Shown here: positions 39,985 to 49,199 of the stretch, piece after piece
Layout of the letters: each line of letters starts with the position of its first letter
Numbering within the stretch: the first letter of the stretch is position 1
Origin: Citrobacter werkmanii NBRC 105721
Lineage (GTDB): Bacteria; Pseudomonadota; Gammaproteobacteria; Enterobacterales; Enterobacteriaceae
Assembly: GCA_000759755.1 (NCBI GenBank)
Contig: BBMW01000016.1
Location: 1-64,000, forward strand
Reading direction: 5' to 3'
Length of the DNA: 64,000 nt
Program-made: the position numbers and the translations under genes
Notes under the pieces: model-generated
Told to the model about the DNA's origin: nothing
Seen by the model: the letters and a program-made list of their open reading frames with translations, nothing else
The model's database searches: none

Positions 39985-40133
39985 CAGTGTTTCATTTTTG
40001 CAACGCAGATCGTTTTCTTGATAAAAAAACAACGCAAGGAAGGCGATTTGATACTAATTCCCTCCGCTAGTATTTCAATAAAAATAAAACACTAATATTT
40101 CGTGGGAATATCTTTCGAATGAAAAAGAGAAAT

Positions 40134-40159
40134 GCAGGATGGTATTTACACCATCCTGC
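40134..40159 (-). terminator. mgtA terminator
   Basis: GCAGGATGG and CCATCCTGC form a perfect 9 bp stem with an 8-nt loop. On the minus strand it is followed by a T-rich tract (ATTTCTCTTTTTC). Confidence 0.8.
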
Positions 40160-40174
40160 TGAGAAGTTTGATGT

Positions 40175-42883
40175 TTACTGCCAACCGTAGCGACGGCTAT
40201 AAAAACCTTTCACTAATTGGGTCAATGTCATGTAGCCCGCCAGAATCACAATCAGCCACGGGAAGTAGCTCAGCGGCAGCGCCTGCAATTGCAGATAGCT
40301 GGCCAGCGGCGAGAACGGTAATGCAATGCCCACCACCATCACGACCAGCGTCATTAGCATCAGCGGCCATGCGGCGCGACTTTGGATGAACGGCACACGA
40401 CGGGTACGGATCATATGCACAATCAGCGTTTGCGACAGCAGGCCCACCACGAACCAGCCCGACTGGAACAATGTCTGATGCTCTGGCGTATTGGCATGGA
40501 AGACAAACCACATCAGGCAAAAGGTCAGAATATCAAAGATCGAGCTGATCGGCCCAAAGAAGATCATAAAGCGGCCCAGTTCGGCGGGATTCCAGCGCTG
40601 TGGCTTTTTGATCTGCTCTTCGTCGACGTTATCAAACGGAATCGCCACCTGGGATACATCGTACAGCAGGTTCTGGATCAATAAGTGCAACGGCAACATC
40701 GGCAGGAACGGCAAAAAGGCGCTCGCCACAAGTACGCTAAACACGTTACCGAAGTTAGAACTGGCGGTCATTTTGATGTACTTCAACATGTTAGAAAAAG
40801 TACGGCGTCCTTCGATCACCCCTTCTTCCAGCACCATCAGGCTCTTTTCCAGCAGAATAATATCCGCCGCTTCACGCGCAATATCGACCGCGCCATCAAC
40901 AGAGATACCGATGTCCGCCGCGCGCAGCGCAGGAGCGTCATTGATGCCATCGCCCATAAAGCCAACCACGTGGCCTTCACGCTTGAGCAGCGTAACAATG
41001 CGCTCTTTGTGCATCGGCGTCAGGCGGGCAAACAGCGTGGTGCGCTGGGCCAGTTTTGCCAGTTCGTCATCGCTTAACCCTTCAATGCTGCTGCCAATCA
41101 CCACATCGCCCGCATCCAGCCCCACTTCATGGCACACTTTTGCCGCCACCAGCTCGCTATCACCGGTGAGAATTTTCACCGTAATACCGCTGGCTTTCAG
41201 CGCTTTCAGCGCCGGAGCGGTGGTCTCTTTCGGTGGATCGAGGAACGCGATATAGCCTTCGAGGATCAGATCCGACTCATCAATACGCTGGTAATCACCT
41301 TCGCGCGCGGGCAGGTACTTGGTGGCCACCGCCACTACGCGCAGCCCCTGACGGTTCAGCGTATCGGTGACGCGTTTTACCCGACGCAGCATGCCCTCAT
41401 CCAGGGGGACAATCTCGCCGTTGTGGCGCACCTGGGTGCAGACGCTGAGGATCTCCTGCAGCGCGCCTTTGCACACCAGCTGATGCACATCAGTTTCTTC
41501 CGCAACCACCACCGACATGCGGCGACGTTCGAAATCAAACGGGATCTCATCGATTTTTTGCCAGCGGGTAGAGAGCTGGCGGGCAGATTCTTCATCCACG
41601 CCTTCCAGCACCGCCGTATCCAGCAGATTCTTCAGCCCGGTCTGGTAATGGCTGTTCAGCCACGCAGAATGCAGAACGTGCTCGCTGGGTTTGCCGGAAA
41701 TATCAGTATGATTCTCCAGCACAATTTTATCCTGGGTCAGGGTCCCGGTTTTATCGGTGCACAGGATATCCATCGCGCCAAAGTTCTGGATGGCATCAAG
41801 GTGCTTGACGATGACCTTTTGTTTAGACAGCTTCACCGCCCCGCGCGCCAGCGTCGAGGTGACGATCATCGGCAGCATTTCCGGGGTCAGCCCCACCGCA
41901 ACAGACAGCGCAAACAGCGCCGCCTCCCACCAGTCGCCTTTGGTATAGCCGTTAATGATGAGCACAATGGGCGCCATCACCAGCATAAAGCGGATCAGCA
42001 ACATGCTGACGCGGCTGATCCCTTTCTGGAAGGCATTCTGCTCGCTTTCCTGCTCGCTGACGCGGCCCGCCAGTTGTCCGAACCAGGTATTGGCTCCGGT
42101 CGCAATCACGATAGCCTGCGCTGTACCGCTCACCACGTTGGTGCCCATAAAGCACAGGGTATCGCACTCCAGCGGGTTGCTTTGCTGCGGGTCGCGGCTG
42201 GTTGCGACCTTCTCCACGGGTAGCGATTCACCGGTCAGCGAAGCCTGCGCCACAAACAGATCGCGCGCCTGGACGATACGTAAATCCGCCGGGATCATAT
42301 CCCCTGCCGCGAGCTTAATAACATCACCGGGTACCAACTGGTCGATCGGCAGTTCAACCCAACCGTTCTCCCCTTTTTCGTTGATCACACGCAGCACCGT
42401 GGCGGTGTTGCTGACCATCGCTTTCAGCGCGTCTGCTGCTTTGGTGGAACGCGCCTCCTGCACAAAATTCAGCAGCGTCGAGATGGCGACCATCAGCGCG
42501 ATGACGCCAGCAGCGAACAGATCCTCAGTGGCATAGGAAATGGCGCCAAGAATGGTCAACAGAATATTAAACGGATTGCGGTAGCAGACCCACAGATGCA
42601 CCCACCACGGCGACGGCTTCTGCGCCGGCAACTGGTTTTCGCCATGGATTTCACGAGCGTTCTCGACCTCTGTAGCGTTTAATCCTTCCGGGTGCGCGCC
42701 AAACGTTTTCCACAGCGCGGCTTCGTCCATCAACGCCATTTTCAGGCAATGTTCGCTCAGCGAGGGCGGGATCGGCGTGCTGGCAACGGTTTGCGCATTG
42801 GGCAACGGATCGCGATGTACCAGACGATGCGGTAAATGGCGGTTAAGCCGGGCAAACAGCTGGCGAGTCATATTTTTGAACAT
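40175..42883 (-). CDS. mgtA: Mg2+-importing P-type ATPase
   Basis: A 902-residue P3-type ATPase that imports Mg2+ when it is scarce. The phosphorylation site is CTDKTGTLTQD; the actuator loop LTGESLPVEK and the hinge MGDGINDAPALR are intact, with about 10 membrane helices. I chose ATG 42883 (MFKNMTRQLFARLNRHLPHRL), which matches the E. coli N-terminus and has AGGGGGA upstream. The frame is open 27 codons further into the leader, which is not translated as part of it. Expression is set by the regulatory leader and mgtL. Confidence 0.97.
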   Translation of the reverse strand: MFKNMTRQLFARLNRHLPHRLVHRDPLPNAQTVASTPIPPSLSEHCLKMALMDEAALWKTFGAHPEGLNATEVENAREIHGENQLPAQKPSPWWVHLWVCYRNPFNILLTILGAISYATEDLFAAGVIALMVAISTLLNFVQEARSTKAADALKAMVSNTATVLRVINEKGENGWVELPIDQLVPGDVIKLAAGDMIPADLRIVQARDLFVAQASLTGESLPVEKVATSRDPQQSNPLECDTLCFMGTNVVSGTAQAIVIATGANTWFGQLAGRVSEQESEQNAFQKGISRVSMLLIRFMLVMAPIVLIINGYTKGDWWEAALFALSVAVGLTPEMLPMIVTSTLARGAVKLSKQKVIVKHLDAIQNFGAMDILCTDKTGTLTQDKIVLENHTDISGKPSEHVLHSAWLNSHYQTGLKNLLDTAVLEGVDEESARQLSTRWQKIDEIPFDFERRRMSVVVAEETDVHQLVCKGALQEILSVCTQVRHNGEIVPLDEGMLRRVKRVTDTLNRQGLRVVAVATKYLPAREGDYQRIDESDLILEGYIAFLDPPKETTAPALKALKASGITVKILTGDSELVAAKVCHEVGLDAGDVVIGSSIEGLSDDELAKLAQRTTLFARLTPMHKERIVTLLKREGHVVGFMGDGINDAPALRAADIGISVDGAVDIAREAADIILLEKSLMVLEEGVIEGRRTFSNMLKYIKMTASSNFGNVFSVLVASAFLPFLPMLPLHLLIQNLLYDVSQVAIPFDNVDEEQIKKPQRWNPAELGRFMIFFGPISSIFDILTFCLMWFVFHANTPEHQTLFQSGWFVVGLLSQTLIVHMIRTRRVPFIQSRAAWPLMLMTLVVMVVGIALPFSPLASYLQLQALPLSYFPWLIVILAGYMTLTQLVKGFYSRRYGWQ

Positions 42884-43110
42884 AGGCAGTCCCCCTGCGC
42901 CAGTCTTAACGGGCGCAGTAAATCCTTCAGGCGTGGCAAAGCCTTGCCTGATGGCAATTTTCAAATCACAACAGGGACGTCAGAACGTCACTGTCTTACG
43001 CATCCGGTAAGACAGTGAAAGACAGGCTTACCGGAAAGTTTTGTTTCTCCGTCTCGGGAGAGGGGTGGGATCGGGATCCATATAGCCTCCGGTAAGTGAA
43101 AGATAAGCGC
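42884..43110 (-). promoter_or_regulatory. mgtA Mg2+-sensing 5' leader
   Basis: The ~230-nt untranslated leader between the mgtA -10 box (43121-43116) and its start contains mgtL and several GC-rich stems, including CTTACCGG/CCGGTAAG arms. In Salmonella and E. coli this leader senses Mg2+ and proline levels and leads to Rho-dependent termination. The -10 TATAAT is clear. GGTTTA words at 43182 and 43168 are 14 bp apart instead of the 11 bp of a PhoP box, so the PhoP site remains unproven. Confidence 0.8.
43028..43081 (-). CDS. mgtL: mgtA leader peptide
   Basis: A 17-residue peptide, MDPDPTPLPRRRNKTFR, with GGAGG upstream of its ATG (43081). It keeps the proline codons of E. coli/Salmonella MgtL (D/E-P-D-P-T-P-L-P), where slow translation under low proline or low Mg2+ allows transcription to continue into mgtA. 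The last residues differ (NKTFR in place of LKLFR). It is too short for normal gene finders. Confidence 0.92.
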   Translation of the reverse strand: MDPDPTPLPRRRNKTFR

Positions 43111-43271
43111 TGCGGATTATACGCAGAAAACCATAAGGTTTGTGGCAATTATGGCGGTATGATAAACCATGGAAACTAAACCAAACGTATACCAGACTTT
43201 GCCCATTGCGCTGTGCTTGAGTAAAGTTATTCTCTTTTGGCATAACTTCACACGCGACACGGGAAAACAGG

Positions 43272-44219
43272 ATGCAAAATCGGCTGACCATTAAAGACAT
43301 CGCCCGCTTAAGCGGTGTGGGGAAATCCACGGTTTCCCGCGTTCTCAACAACGAAAGTGGCGTCAGCGAACGTACTCGTGAACGCGTCGAAGCGGTGATG
43401 AATCAGCACGGTTTTTCCCCTTCCCGCTCCGCACGCGCCATGCGTGGGCAAAGCGACAAGGTGGTGGCGATTATTGTCACGCGCCTGGATTCGCTTTCAG
43501 AAAATCTCGCCGTACAGACCATGCTGCCCGCTTTTTATGAGCAGGGTTACGATCCGATCATGATGGAAAGCCAGTTCTCGCCTGAACTGGTCGAAGAACA
43601 TCTGGGCATGCTCAGACGCCGCAATATTGACGGTGTGGTGCTGTTTGGTTTTACCGGCATTACCGAAACGATGCTCACCTCCTGGCAGGATTCTCTGGTA
43701 CTGCTGGCCAGAGATGCCAAAGGCTTTGCCTCCGTCTGCTATGACGATGAGGGTGCTATTCATAACCTGATGCAGCGTTTATACGATCGCGACCACCGCC
43801 ATATTAGCTTTCTTGGTGTTCCCCATAGCGACGTGACCACTGGTAAGCGCCGTCATGAAGCCTACCTGGCATTCTGTAAGAAACACAAACTGCATCCGGT
43901 TGCCGCACTGCCGGGTCTGGCCATGAAGCAGGGTTATGAGCAGGCCGCCAGTGTCATCACCCCGGAAACCACCGCCTTAGTCTGTGCGACGGATACCCTT
44001 GCCCTTGGGGTCAGCAAATATCTGCAGGAGCAGCGGATTGAAAATCTGCAGTTGGCGAGTGTGGGCAGCACACCGCTGATGAAATTCCTCCATCCGGAAA
44101 TTATCACCGTCGATCCAGGCTACGCTGAGGCCGGACGACAAGCGGCCTCACAGCTGATCGAGCAGATCAACGGCCGTAGCGAACTGCGACAAATCGTTAT
44201 TCCCTCCACCCTCGCCTGA
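43272..44219 (+). CDS. treR: trehalose operon repressor
   Basis: A 315-residue LacI-family repressor. The HTH at the N-terminus is TIKDIARLSGVGKSTVSRVLNNESG, followed by a hinge and a periplasmic-binding-like effector domain that binds trehalose-6-phosphate. It is almost identical to E. coli TreR. It is encoded just upstream of treB in the same direction. Confidence 0.97.
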   Translation: MQNRLTIKDIARLSGVGKSTVSRVLNNESGVSERTRERVEAVMNQHGFSPSRSARAMRGQSDKVVAIIVTRLDSLSENLAVQTMLPAFYEQGYDPIMMESQFSPELVEEHLGMLRRRNIDGVVLFGFTGITETMLTSWQDSLVLLARDAKGFASVCYDDEGAIHNLMQRLYDRDHRHISFLGVPHSDVTTGKRRHEAYLAFCKKHKLHPVAALPGLAMKQGYEQAASVITPETTALVCATDTLALGVSKYLQEQRIENLQLASVGSTPLMKFLHPEIITVDPGYAEAGRQAASQLIEQINGRSELRQIVIPSTLA

Positions 44220-44239
44220 TCGCTTTCTGAGCGCTAATT

Positions 44240-44271
44240 TGTGATCTTCGCTGCGTTTCGGGAACGTTCCC
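44240..44271 (+). promoter_or_regulatory. treB operator region (TreR palindrome, weak CRP-like half)
   Basis: GGGAACGTTCCC (44260-44271) is a perfect 12-bp palindrome of LacI-family type (central CG), 58 bp before treB: the likely TreR operator. TTGTGATC at 44239-44246 is a CRP-like half site, but its second half is poor. Confidence 0.75.
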
Positions 44272-44329
44272 ATTTTTAAATATTCATCGAAGAGATACTC
44301 TGGCGGCAGGTCAACAACAGGGCTTAATA

Positions 44330-45748
44330 ATGAGCAAAGTAAAACAAGCAGACATCGACCGGCTGATTGAGCTGGTAGGCGGGCGCGACAATATCGCTAC
44401 GGTGAGTCACTGCATCACTCGCCTGCGTTTTGTACTGAATCAGCCTGCGAATGCCAGGCCAAAAGAGATCGAGCAGTTGCCGATGGTCAAAGGCTGCTTC
44501 ACCAACGCCGGGCAGTTTCAGGTAGTGATTGGCACCGAGGTGGGCGATTACTACAAAGCACTGCTGGCGACCACCGGCCAGGCCAGTGCCGACAAAGAGC
44601 AGGCGAAAAAAGCCGCGCGGCAGAACATGAAGTGGCATGAACAGCTGATTTCCCATTTTGCAGAGATCTTCTTCCCTCTGCTGCCAGCGCTGATTAGCGG
44701 CGGCTTGATCTTGGGTTTTCGCAATGTGATCGGCGATCTGCCAATGAGTAACGGGCAGACGCTGGCGCAGATGCATCCGTCGCTGAAAACCCTCTACGAC
44801 TTCCTGTGGCTAATTGGCGAAGCGATCTTCTTCTATCTGCCTGTCGGGATCTGCTGGTCAGCAGTGAAGAAAATGGGCGGCACGCCGATCCTCGGTATTG
44901 TGCTGGGTGTGACCCTGGTTTCGCCGCAGCTGATGAACGCCTATCTGCTCGGTCAACAGGTGCCGGAAGTGTGGAACTTCGGCCTGTTCAGCATTGAGAA
45001 AGTGGGCTACCAGGCGCAGGTTATTCCGGCCCTGCTGGCCGGTCTGGCGCTTGGATTTATTGAAACGCGCCTGAAACGCATCGTCCCGGATTATCTGTAT
45101 CTGGTGATCGTCCCGGTGTGCTCGCTGATCCTCGCGGTGTTCCTTGCGCACGCCTTTATCGGTCCGTTTGGCCGCATGATCGGCGACGGCGTGGCGTTCG
45201 CGGTCCGTCATCTGATGACCGGCAGCTTTGCGCCGATTGGCGCGGCGCTGTTCGGCTTCCTGTACGCCCCGCTGGTGATCACCGGCGTACACCAGACCAC
45301 GCTGGCTATCGACATGCAGATGATCCAGAGCATGGGCGGTACGCCGGTATGGCCACTGATTGCGTTGTCAAACATCGCTCAGGCTTCCGCGGTGGTCGGC
45401 ATCATTATCTCCAGCCGCAAACACAATGAACGCGAAATATCAGTACCTGCGGCGATCTCGGCTTATCTCGGGGTAACGGAACCGGCGATGTACGGCATCA
45501 ACCTGAAATACCGCTTCCCGATGCTGTGCGCGATGATCGGCTCCGGTCTCGCCGGTCTGCTGTGCGGCCTGAACGGCGTGATGGCGAACGGCATTGGCGT
45601 CGGCGGCCTGCCGGGTATCCTCTCCATTCAGCCAACTTACTGGCAGGTATTTGGCATGGCGATGGTCATCGCGATTGTTATCCCGATGGTACTGACCTCA
45701 TTCGTCTACCAGCGTAAATACCGTCAGGGCACATTACAGATTGTTTAA
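44330..45748 (+). CDS. treB: PTS trehalose transporter EIIBC
   Basis: A 472-residue PTS permease that imports trehalose as trehalose-6-phosphate. The EIIB domain (1-80) has the phosphorylated Cys in SHCITRLRF. The EIIC domain, with about ten hydrophobic segments, carries GVHQTTLAIDMQM and a VTEPAMYG motif. It uses the glucose EIIA (Crr) because it has none of its own. It is followed by treC after 49 bp. Confidence 0.97.
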   Translation: MSKVKQADIDRLIELVGGRDNIATVSHCITRLRFVLNQPANARPKEIEQLPMVKGCFTNAGQFQVVIGTEVGDYYKALLATTGQASADKEQAKKAARQNMKWHEQLISHFAEIFFPLLPALISGGLILGFRNVIGDLPMSNGQTLAQMHPSLKTLYDFLWLIGEAIFFYLPVGICWSAVKKMGGTPILGIVLGVTLVSPQLMNAYLLGQQVPEVWNFGLFSIEKVGYQAQVIPALLAGLALGFIETRLKRIVPDYLYLVIVPVCSLILAVFLAHAFIGPFGRMIGDGVAFAVRHLMTGSFAPIGAALFGFLYAPLVITGVHQTTLAIDMQMIQSMGGTPVWPLIALSNIAQASAVVGIIISSRKHNEREISVPAAISAYLGVTEPAMYGINLKYRFPMLCAMIGSGLAGLLCGLNGVMANGIGVGGLPGILSIQPTYWQVFGMAMVIAIVIPMVLTSFVYQRKYRQGTLQIV

Positions 45749-45797
45749 CTTTTCTTCGGGGCGCAGTTGCGCCCCATCGTATCTCCAGGAAACAGCA

Positions 45798-47450
45798 ATG
45801 AATATTCCACACTGGTGGCAAAACGGCGTTATCTATCAGGTGTACCCCAAGAGCTTTCAGGACACCACCGGCAGCGGCACGGGTGATTTACGCGGCGTAA
45901 CGCAGCGTCTCGACTATCTGCAAAAACTGGGCGTTGATGCTATCTGGTTGACACCCTTCTACATTTCGCCGCAGGTTGATAACGGCTACGACGTCGCCGA
46001 CTACATGTCTGTCGATCCGGCTTACGGCACGCTTGCAGACTTTGACGAACTGGTAGCAGCGGCGAAAGCGCGCGGCATACGCATTATTCTGGATATGGTG
46101 TTTAACCACACCTCAACCCAGCATTCCTGGTTTCGTGAGGCGCTGGATAAAGACAGCCCGTATCGTCAGTTTTATTTCTGGCGTGACGGCGAACCGACCA
46201 CCCCGCCGAACAACTGGCAGTCAAAATTTGGCGGCAGCGCCTGGGGCTGGCACGCCGAAAGCGAGCAGTATTATCTGCATCTCTTTGCCCCGGAGCAGGC
46301 CGACCTGAACTGGGAAAACCCGGCGGTACGCGCCGAGCTGAAAAAAGTCTGCGAGTTCTGGGCCGATCGCGGCGTGGACGGCCTGCGCCTCGACGTAGTC
46401 AATCTTATCTCCAAAGATCAGGACTTCCCGAACGATCCCGACGGCGATGGCCGCCGTTTTTATACCGACGGCCCGCGCGCGCATGAGTTTTTACGCGAGA
46501 TGAACCGCGACGTCTTCACCCCACGTAGCCTGATGACGGTCGGCGAAATGTCTTCCACCACGCTGGAAAACTGCCAGCAATACGCCGCGCTGGACGGCAG
46601 CGAACTGTCGATGACCTTTAACTTCCACCACCTGAAGGTGGATTATCCCAACGGTGAAAAATGGACGTTAGCCAAACCGGACTACGTGGCGCTCAAAACT
46701 CTGTTCCGCCACTGGCAGCAAGGGATGCACAATCAGGCATGGAACGCGCTTTTCTGGTGTAACCACGACCAGCCGCGCATCGTGTCGCGTTTTGGCGAGG
46801 AAGGGAAATACCGTGTGCCAGCCGCCAAAATGCTGGCGATGGTGCTGCACGGCATGCAGGGCACGCCCTATATCTACCAGGGGGAAGAGATTGGCATGAC
46901 CAACCCGCACTTCCGCCAGATTACCGATTACCGCGACGTAGAAAGCCTTAACATGTTCGCGGAACTGAACGGCCAGGGACGCGATGCCGAAGAGCTGCTG
47001 GCAATCCTCGCCAGTAAATCCCGCGATAACAGCCGCACGCCGATGCAATGGGACGGCAGCAAACATGCCGGATTTACCCAGGGCGAGCCGTGGATCGCAC
47101 TGTGCGACAATGCGACGGATATTAACGTGGCAGCCGCGCTTGATGATGCCGATTCCGTGTTTTACACCTATCAGAAGCTGATCGCCTTGCGCAAAACGGA
47201 GCCGGTTATTACCTGGGGCGACTACCAGGATCTGTTACCAGACAGCCCACTCGTATGGTGTTATCAGCGCGAATGGCAAGGACAGCGGCTGCTGGTCATT
47301 GCCAACCTGAGTGATACCTTCCAGAACTGGCAACCGACTCATACCGACGGAAACTGGCAAGTGCTTATGCACAACTATGCCGAGGTCGCCAGCCAACCCG
47401 TTGACATGACGCTGCGTCCTTTTGAAGCCGTCTGGTGGGTGCAAAAATAA
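45798..47450 (+). CDS. treC: trehalose-6-phosphate hydrolase
   Basis: A 550-residue GH13 enzyme that splits trehalose-6-phosphate into glucose and glucose-6-phosphate. The catalytic nucleophile Asp is in GLRLDVVNL, the acid/base Glu in TVGEMSS and the third Asp in NHDQPRIVSRF. ATG 45798 follows CCAGGAAA. It is one residue shorter than E. coli TreC. Confidence 0.97.
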   Translation: MNIPHWWQNGVIYQVYPKSFQDTTGSGTGDLRGVTQRLDYLQKLGVDAIWLTPFYISPQVDNGYDVADYMSVDPAYGTLADFDELVAAAKARGIRIILDMVFNHTSTQHSWFREALDKDSPYRQFYFWRDGEPTTPPNNWQSKFGGSAWGWHAESEQYYLHLFAPEQADLNWENPAVRAELKKVCEFWADRGVDGLRLDVVNLISKDQDFPNDPDGDGRRFYTDGPRAHEFLREMNRDVFTPRSLMTVGEMSSTTLENCQQYAALDGSELSMTFNFHHLKVDYPNGEKWTLAKPDYVALKTLFRHWQQGMHNQAWNALFWCNHDQPRIVSRFGEEGKYRVPAAKMLAMVLHGMQGTPYIYQGEEIGMTNPHFRQITDYRDVESLNMFAELNGQGRDAEELLAILASKSRDNSRTPMQWDGSKHAGFTQGEPWIALCDNATDINVAAALDDADSVFYTYQKLIALRKTEPVITWGDYQDLLPDSPLVWCYQREWQGQRLLVIANLSDTFQNWQPTHTDGNWQVLMHNYAEVASQPVDMTLRPFEAVWWVQK

Positions 47451-47457
47451 TGGCGCA

Positions 47458-47489
47458 AAGATACGGATAAGCGTCATTATCCGTATCTT
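47458..47489 (+). terminator. 13-bp perfect hairpin after treC
   Basis: AAGATACGGATAA and TTATCCGTATCTT are exact inverted repeats around GCGTCA, 8 bp past the treC stop. There is no strong T-run. It probably ends the tre transcript and marks the junction to the accessory cassette. Confidence 0.65.
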
Positions 47490-47611
47490 CAATTACGCAG
47501 TTCGTATGGGATGTATAGCGATACCTGAAATGTACCATGATAAAATTTACAAGCACTGGGGAATAAAATAAAAATACACCTGCCTCTTATTATATTGCCC
47601 GGCAGGATATT

Positions 47612-48355
47612 ATGAAAAATCTTATTAGAACATGTACTATTTCAGCATTACTGATTAGCAGCCAAGGATGGTGTGGGAATACTGCAGTTGATTTACGCTT
47701 TGGTCATAACACAAACTCTGAAGCAAATGACTCAAGAATTAAAGTCATGCATCAGGCTGACAACGGTTTTTATTTTTCCGTTGAGGCTGCACAAAATCAC
47801 AATGACACGTTTTTTGGCGATACCGATAGAAATGATCCCGATGATAAAGGTGTGACTGAAGCAGCTCAAGAAATAGAAACGCGCTGGCGTTTTGACTTAG
47901 GTAATGGTTATGCAATTGCACCAGGTTTAGTTACTGTATTTACTTCCAGCAACACGCACTATCGACCTTTTATTCAGGGTTGGAAATCTTTTGATAATGG
48001 ACTTAATCTCTCAGCGCGCTATCGCTATAACACAGTAAACGACTCCCACAGTGACAGAAAATTAGACGGTAGCGGTTACACTCGCCGCGAGTCACACCAG
48101 TTCGATCTCTGGTTTGCCTATAATATTGGTAATTTTGGTATGTCTTATAATCCTCGTTTCCGCTGGCAGGATGGTGTCGACCAGGGAACAGGTGATGATA
48201 CATACTGGGAGCATACCGTGGCGTTCAATTATAAACTGGACGATGGCTGGACCCCGTATGTTGAGTTAGTATCTCTTGATAAAACCTACATCAATGACCA
48301 CGGGGATCATGAAAATGATTACGCCGTGCGTCTGGGGATTGTTAAGCAGCTCTGA
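47612..48355 (+). CDS. KdgM/NanC-type outer-membrane porin
   Basis: A 247-residue outer-membrane beta-barrel precursor. A signal peptide (1-22, ending GWCG-N) precedes alternating-strand sequence such as AVDLRFGHNTNSEANDSR and LNLSARYRYN, and the protein ends GIVKQL. The KdgM family has 12-strand porins selective for acidic oligosaccharides (oligogalacturonate, sialic acid). A carboxylated sugar is therefore a likely ligand. It is transcribed with its own promoter, in the same direction as the PTS cassette. AGGAT lies before ATG 47612. Confidence 0.85.
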   Translation: MKNLIRTCTISALLISSQGWCGNTAVDLRFGHNTNSEANDSRIKVMHQADNGFYFSVEAAQNHNDTFFGDTDRNDPDDKGVTEAAQEIETRWRFDLGNGYAIAPGLVTVFTSSNTHYRPFIQGWKSFDNGLNLSARYRYNTVNDSHSDRKLDGSGYTRRESHQFDLWFAYNIGNFGMSYNPRFRWQDGVDQGTGDDTYWEHTVAFNYKLDDGWTPYVELVSLDKTYINDHGDHENDYAVRLGIVKQL

Positions 48356-48359
48356 TGTT

Positions 48360-49019
48360 TCACGCCGCATCGTGTTGCAGCAAATAGCAACCGATGCGGT
48401 CAACCACAGTAAGCAGTTCAAGCTGGCCTTCCCGTTGGTATAAAGAAATCGCATCAATATCAATGTCCAGAGGCCAGCACAGTGTTGCCAGCGTCGCTAA
48501 TGTTGATCCTCTCTTGGTAATCGCAATTATTTTTAGCCCTTTACGCAACGCATTTCTTGCCATTTCAACTAACGAGGCAGTTTCACCTGATTTACTGATG
48601 AGCACCAGCGTTCCTTGGGAAACCCGTGTGAGCTGGTGAATGTCATTGAGAATTAAATGGGGCAAACTCGCCAGCGAAAGAAAACGAGAAAGATAATTCA
48701 AACTGGTCAGCGATGCCCCGCGTGAATATAAAAATATATGACTTGAATTAATCAATTGGTTACATAGTTGTATTATCAGCTCTTCTTTTTCGTTTCCTAT
48801 GCTAAATTTCACCGGCTCCGCGACACGTCTGTCTCGTGAAAACTGATACCGCAATTCGGTATAGCTTTGATACCCCATTTTTTTACACACTCGATTCACG
48901 GACGTGGTGGTGGTGAACGTCTCGGTAGCAATCACTTTGGCGGAAATACCAGAGATTTCATGTGCATGACACTGTATATATTCAAATATTAACCTTTCAT
49001 TACCTTGAAAAGAATTCAT
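48360..49019 (-). CDS. RpiR/MurR-family transcriptional regulator
   Basis: A 219-residue regulator. An N-terminal RpiR HTH (VIATETFTTTTSVNRVCKKMGY) precedes a SIS domain (about 90-200; ISKSGETASLVEMA is the sugar-phosphate-binding loop). It is divergent from the PTS genes and convergent with the porin gene, so it should control the cassette in response to a phosphosugar. I chose the start MNSFQG at 49019; an in-frame ATG at 49055 would add 12 residues. Confidence 0.85.
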   Translation of the reverse strand: MNSFQGNERLIFEYIQCHAHEISGISAKVIATETFTTTTSVNRVCKKMGYQSYTELRYQFSRDRRVAEPVKFSIGNEKEELIIQLCNQLINSSHIFLYSRGASLTSLNYLSRFLSLASLPHLILNDIHQLTRVSQGTLVLISKSGETASLVEMARNALRKGLKIIAITKRGSTLATLATLCWPLDIDIDAISLYQREGQLELLTVVDRIGCYLLQHDAA

Positions 49020-49082
49020 AAAACAGCACTCTTTAACTAAAGATAGATTGATCATACCCGTATCTTATACCAGACACTGCAA

Positions 49083-49093
49083 TGTGAATCACA
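49083..49093. promoter_or_regulatory. short palindrome in the RpiR / EIIBC divergent region
   Basis: TGTGA-A-TCACA (49083-49093) lies in the 180 bp between the regulator and EIIBC genes. The arms match CRP half-sites, but the 1-bp spacer excludes normal CRP binding. It is a candidate operator of the RpiR protein. Confidence 0.3.
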
Positions 49094-49199
49094 CTATCAT
49101 GTTTCAGGTATCCCCATACGCAATAAGTATCACCAAACGTTTATTGGACTTTTTATTTCTCTTTATAATTCCTGTAGTTCTATTTTCAGAGATTTGACA

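Larger units (their letters stand above)
39800..40174. other. TRAP operon promoter region and mgtA 3' end
   Basis: 375 bp without a gene. The right part holds the mgtA terminator (40134-40159) and the left part the TRAP promoter, with a perfect inverted repeat at 39967. No small ORF is convincing. Confidence 0.6.

Noticed and set aside
41129-42223. 364-codon frame antisense to mgtA
   Set aside because: His/Gln/Arg-rich shadow of a P-type ATPase gene with all motifs on the other strand.
43163-43182. PhoP box upstream of mgtA
   Set aside because: Two GGTTTA words occur on the minus strand, but they are 14 bp apart and too far from the -10 box. The required period is 11 bp, so I did not annotate it as a site.
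49083-49093. CRP site in the RpiR/EIIBC region
   Set aside because: The arms fit CRP half-sites, but the spacer is 1 bp, not 6, so it is kept only as an unnamed palindrome.
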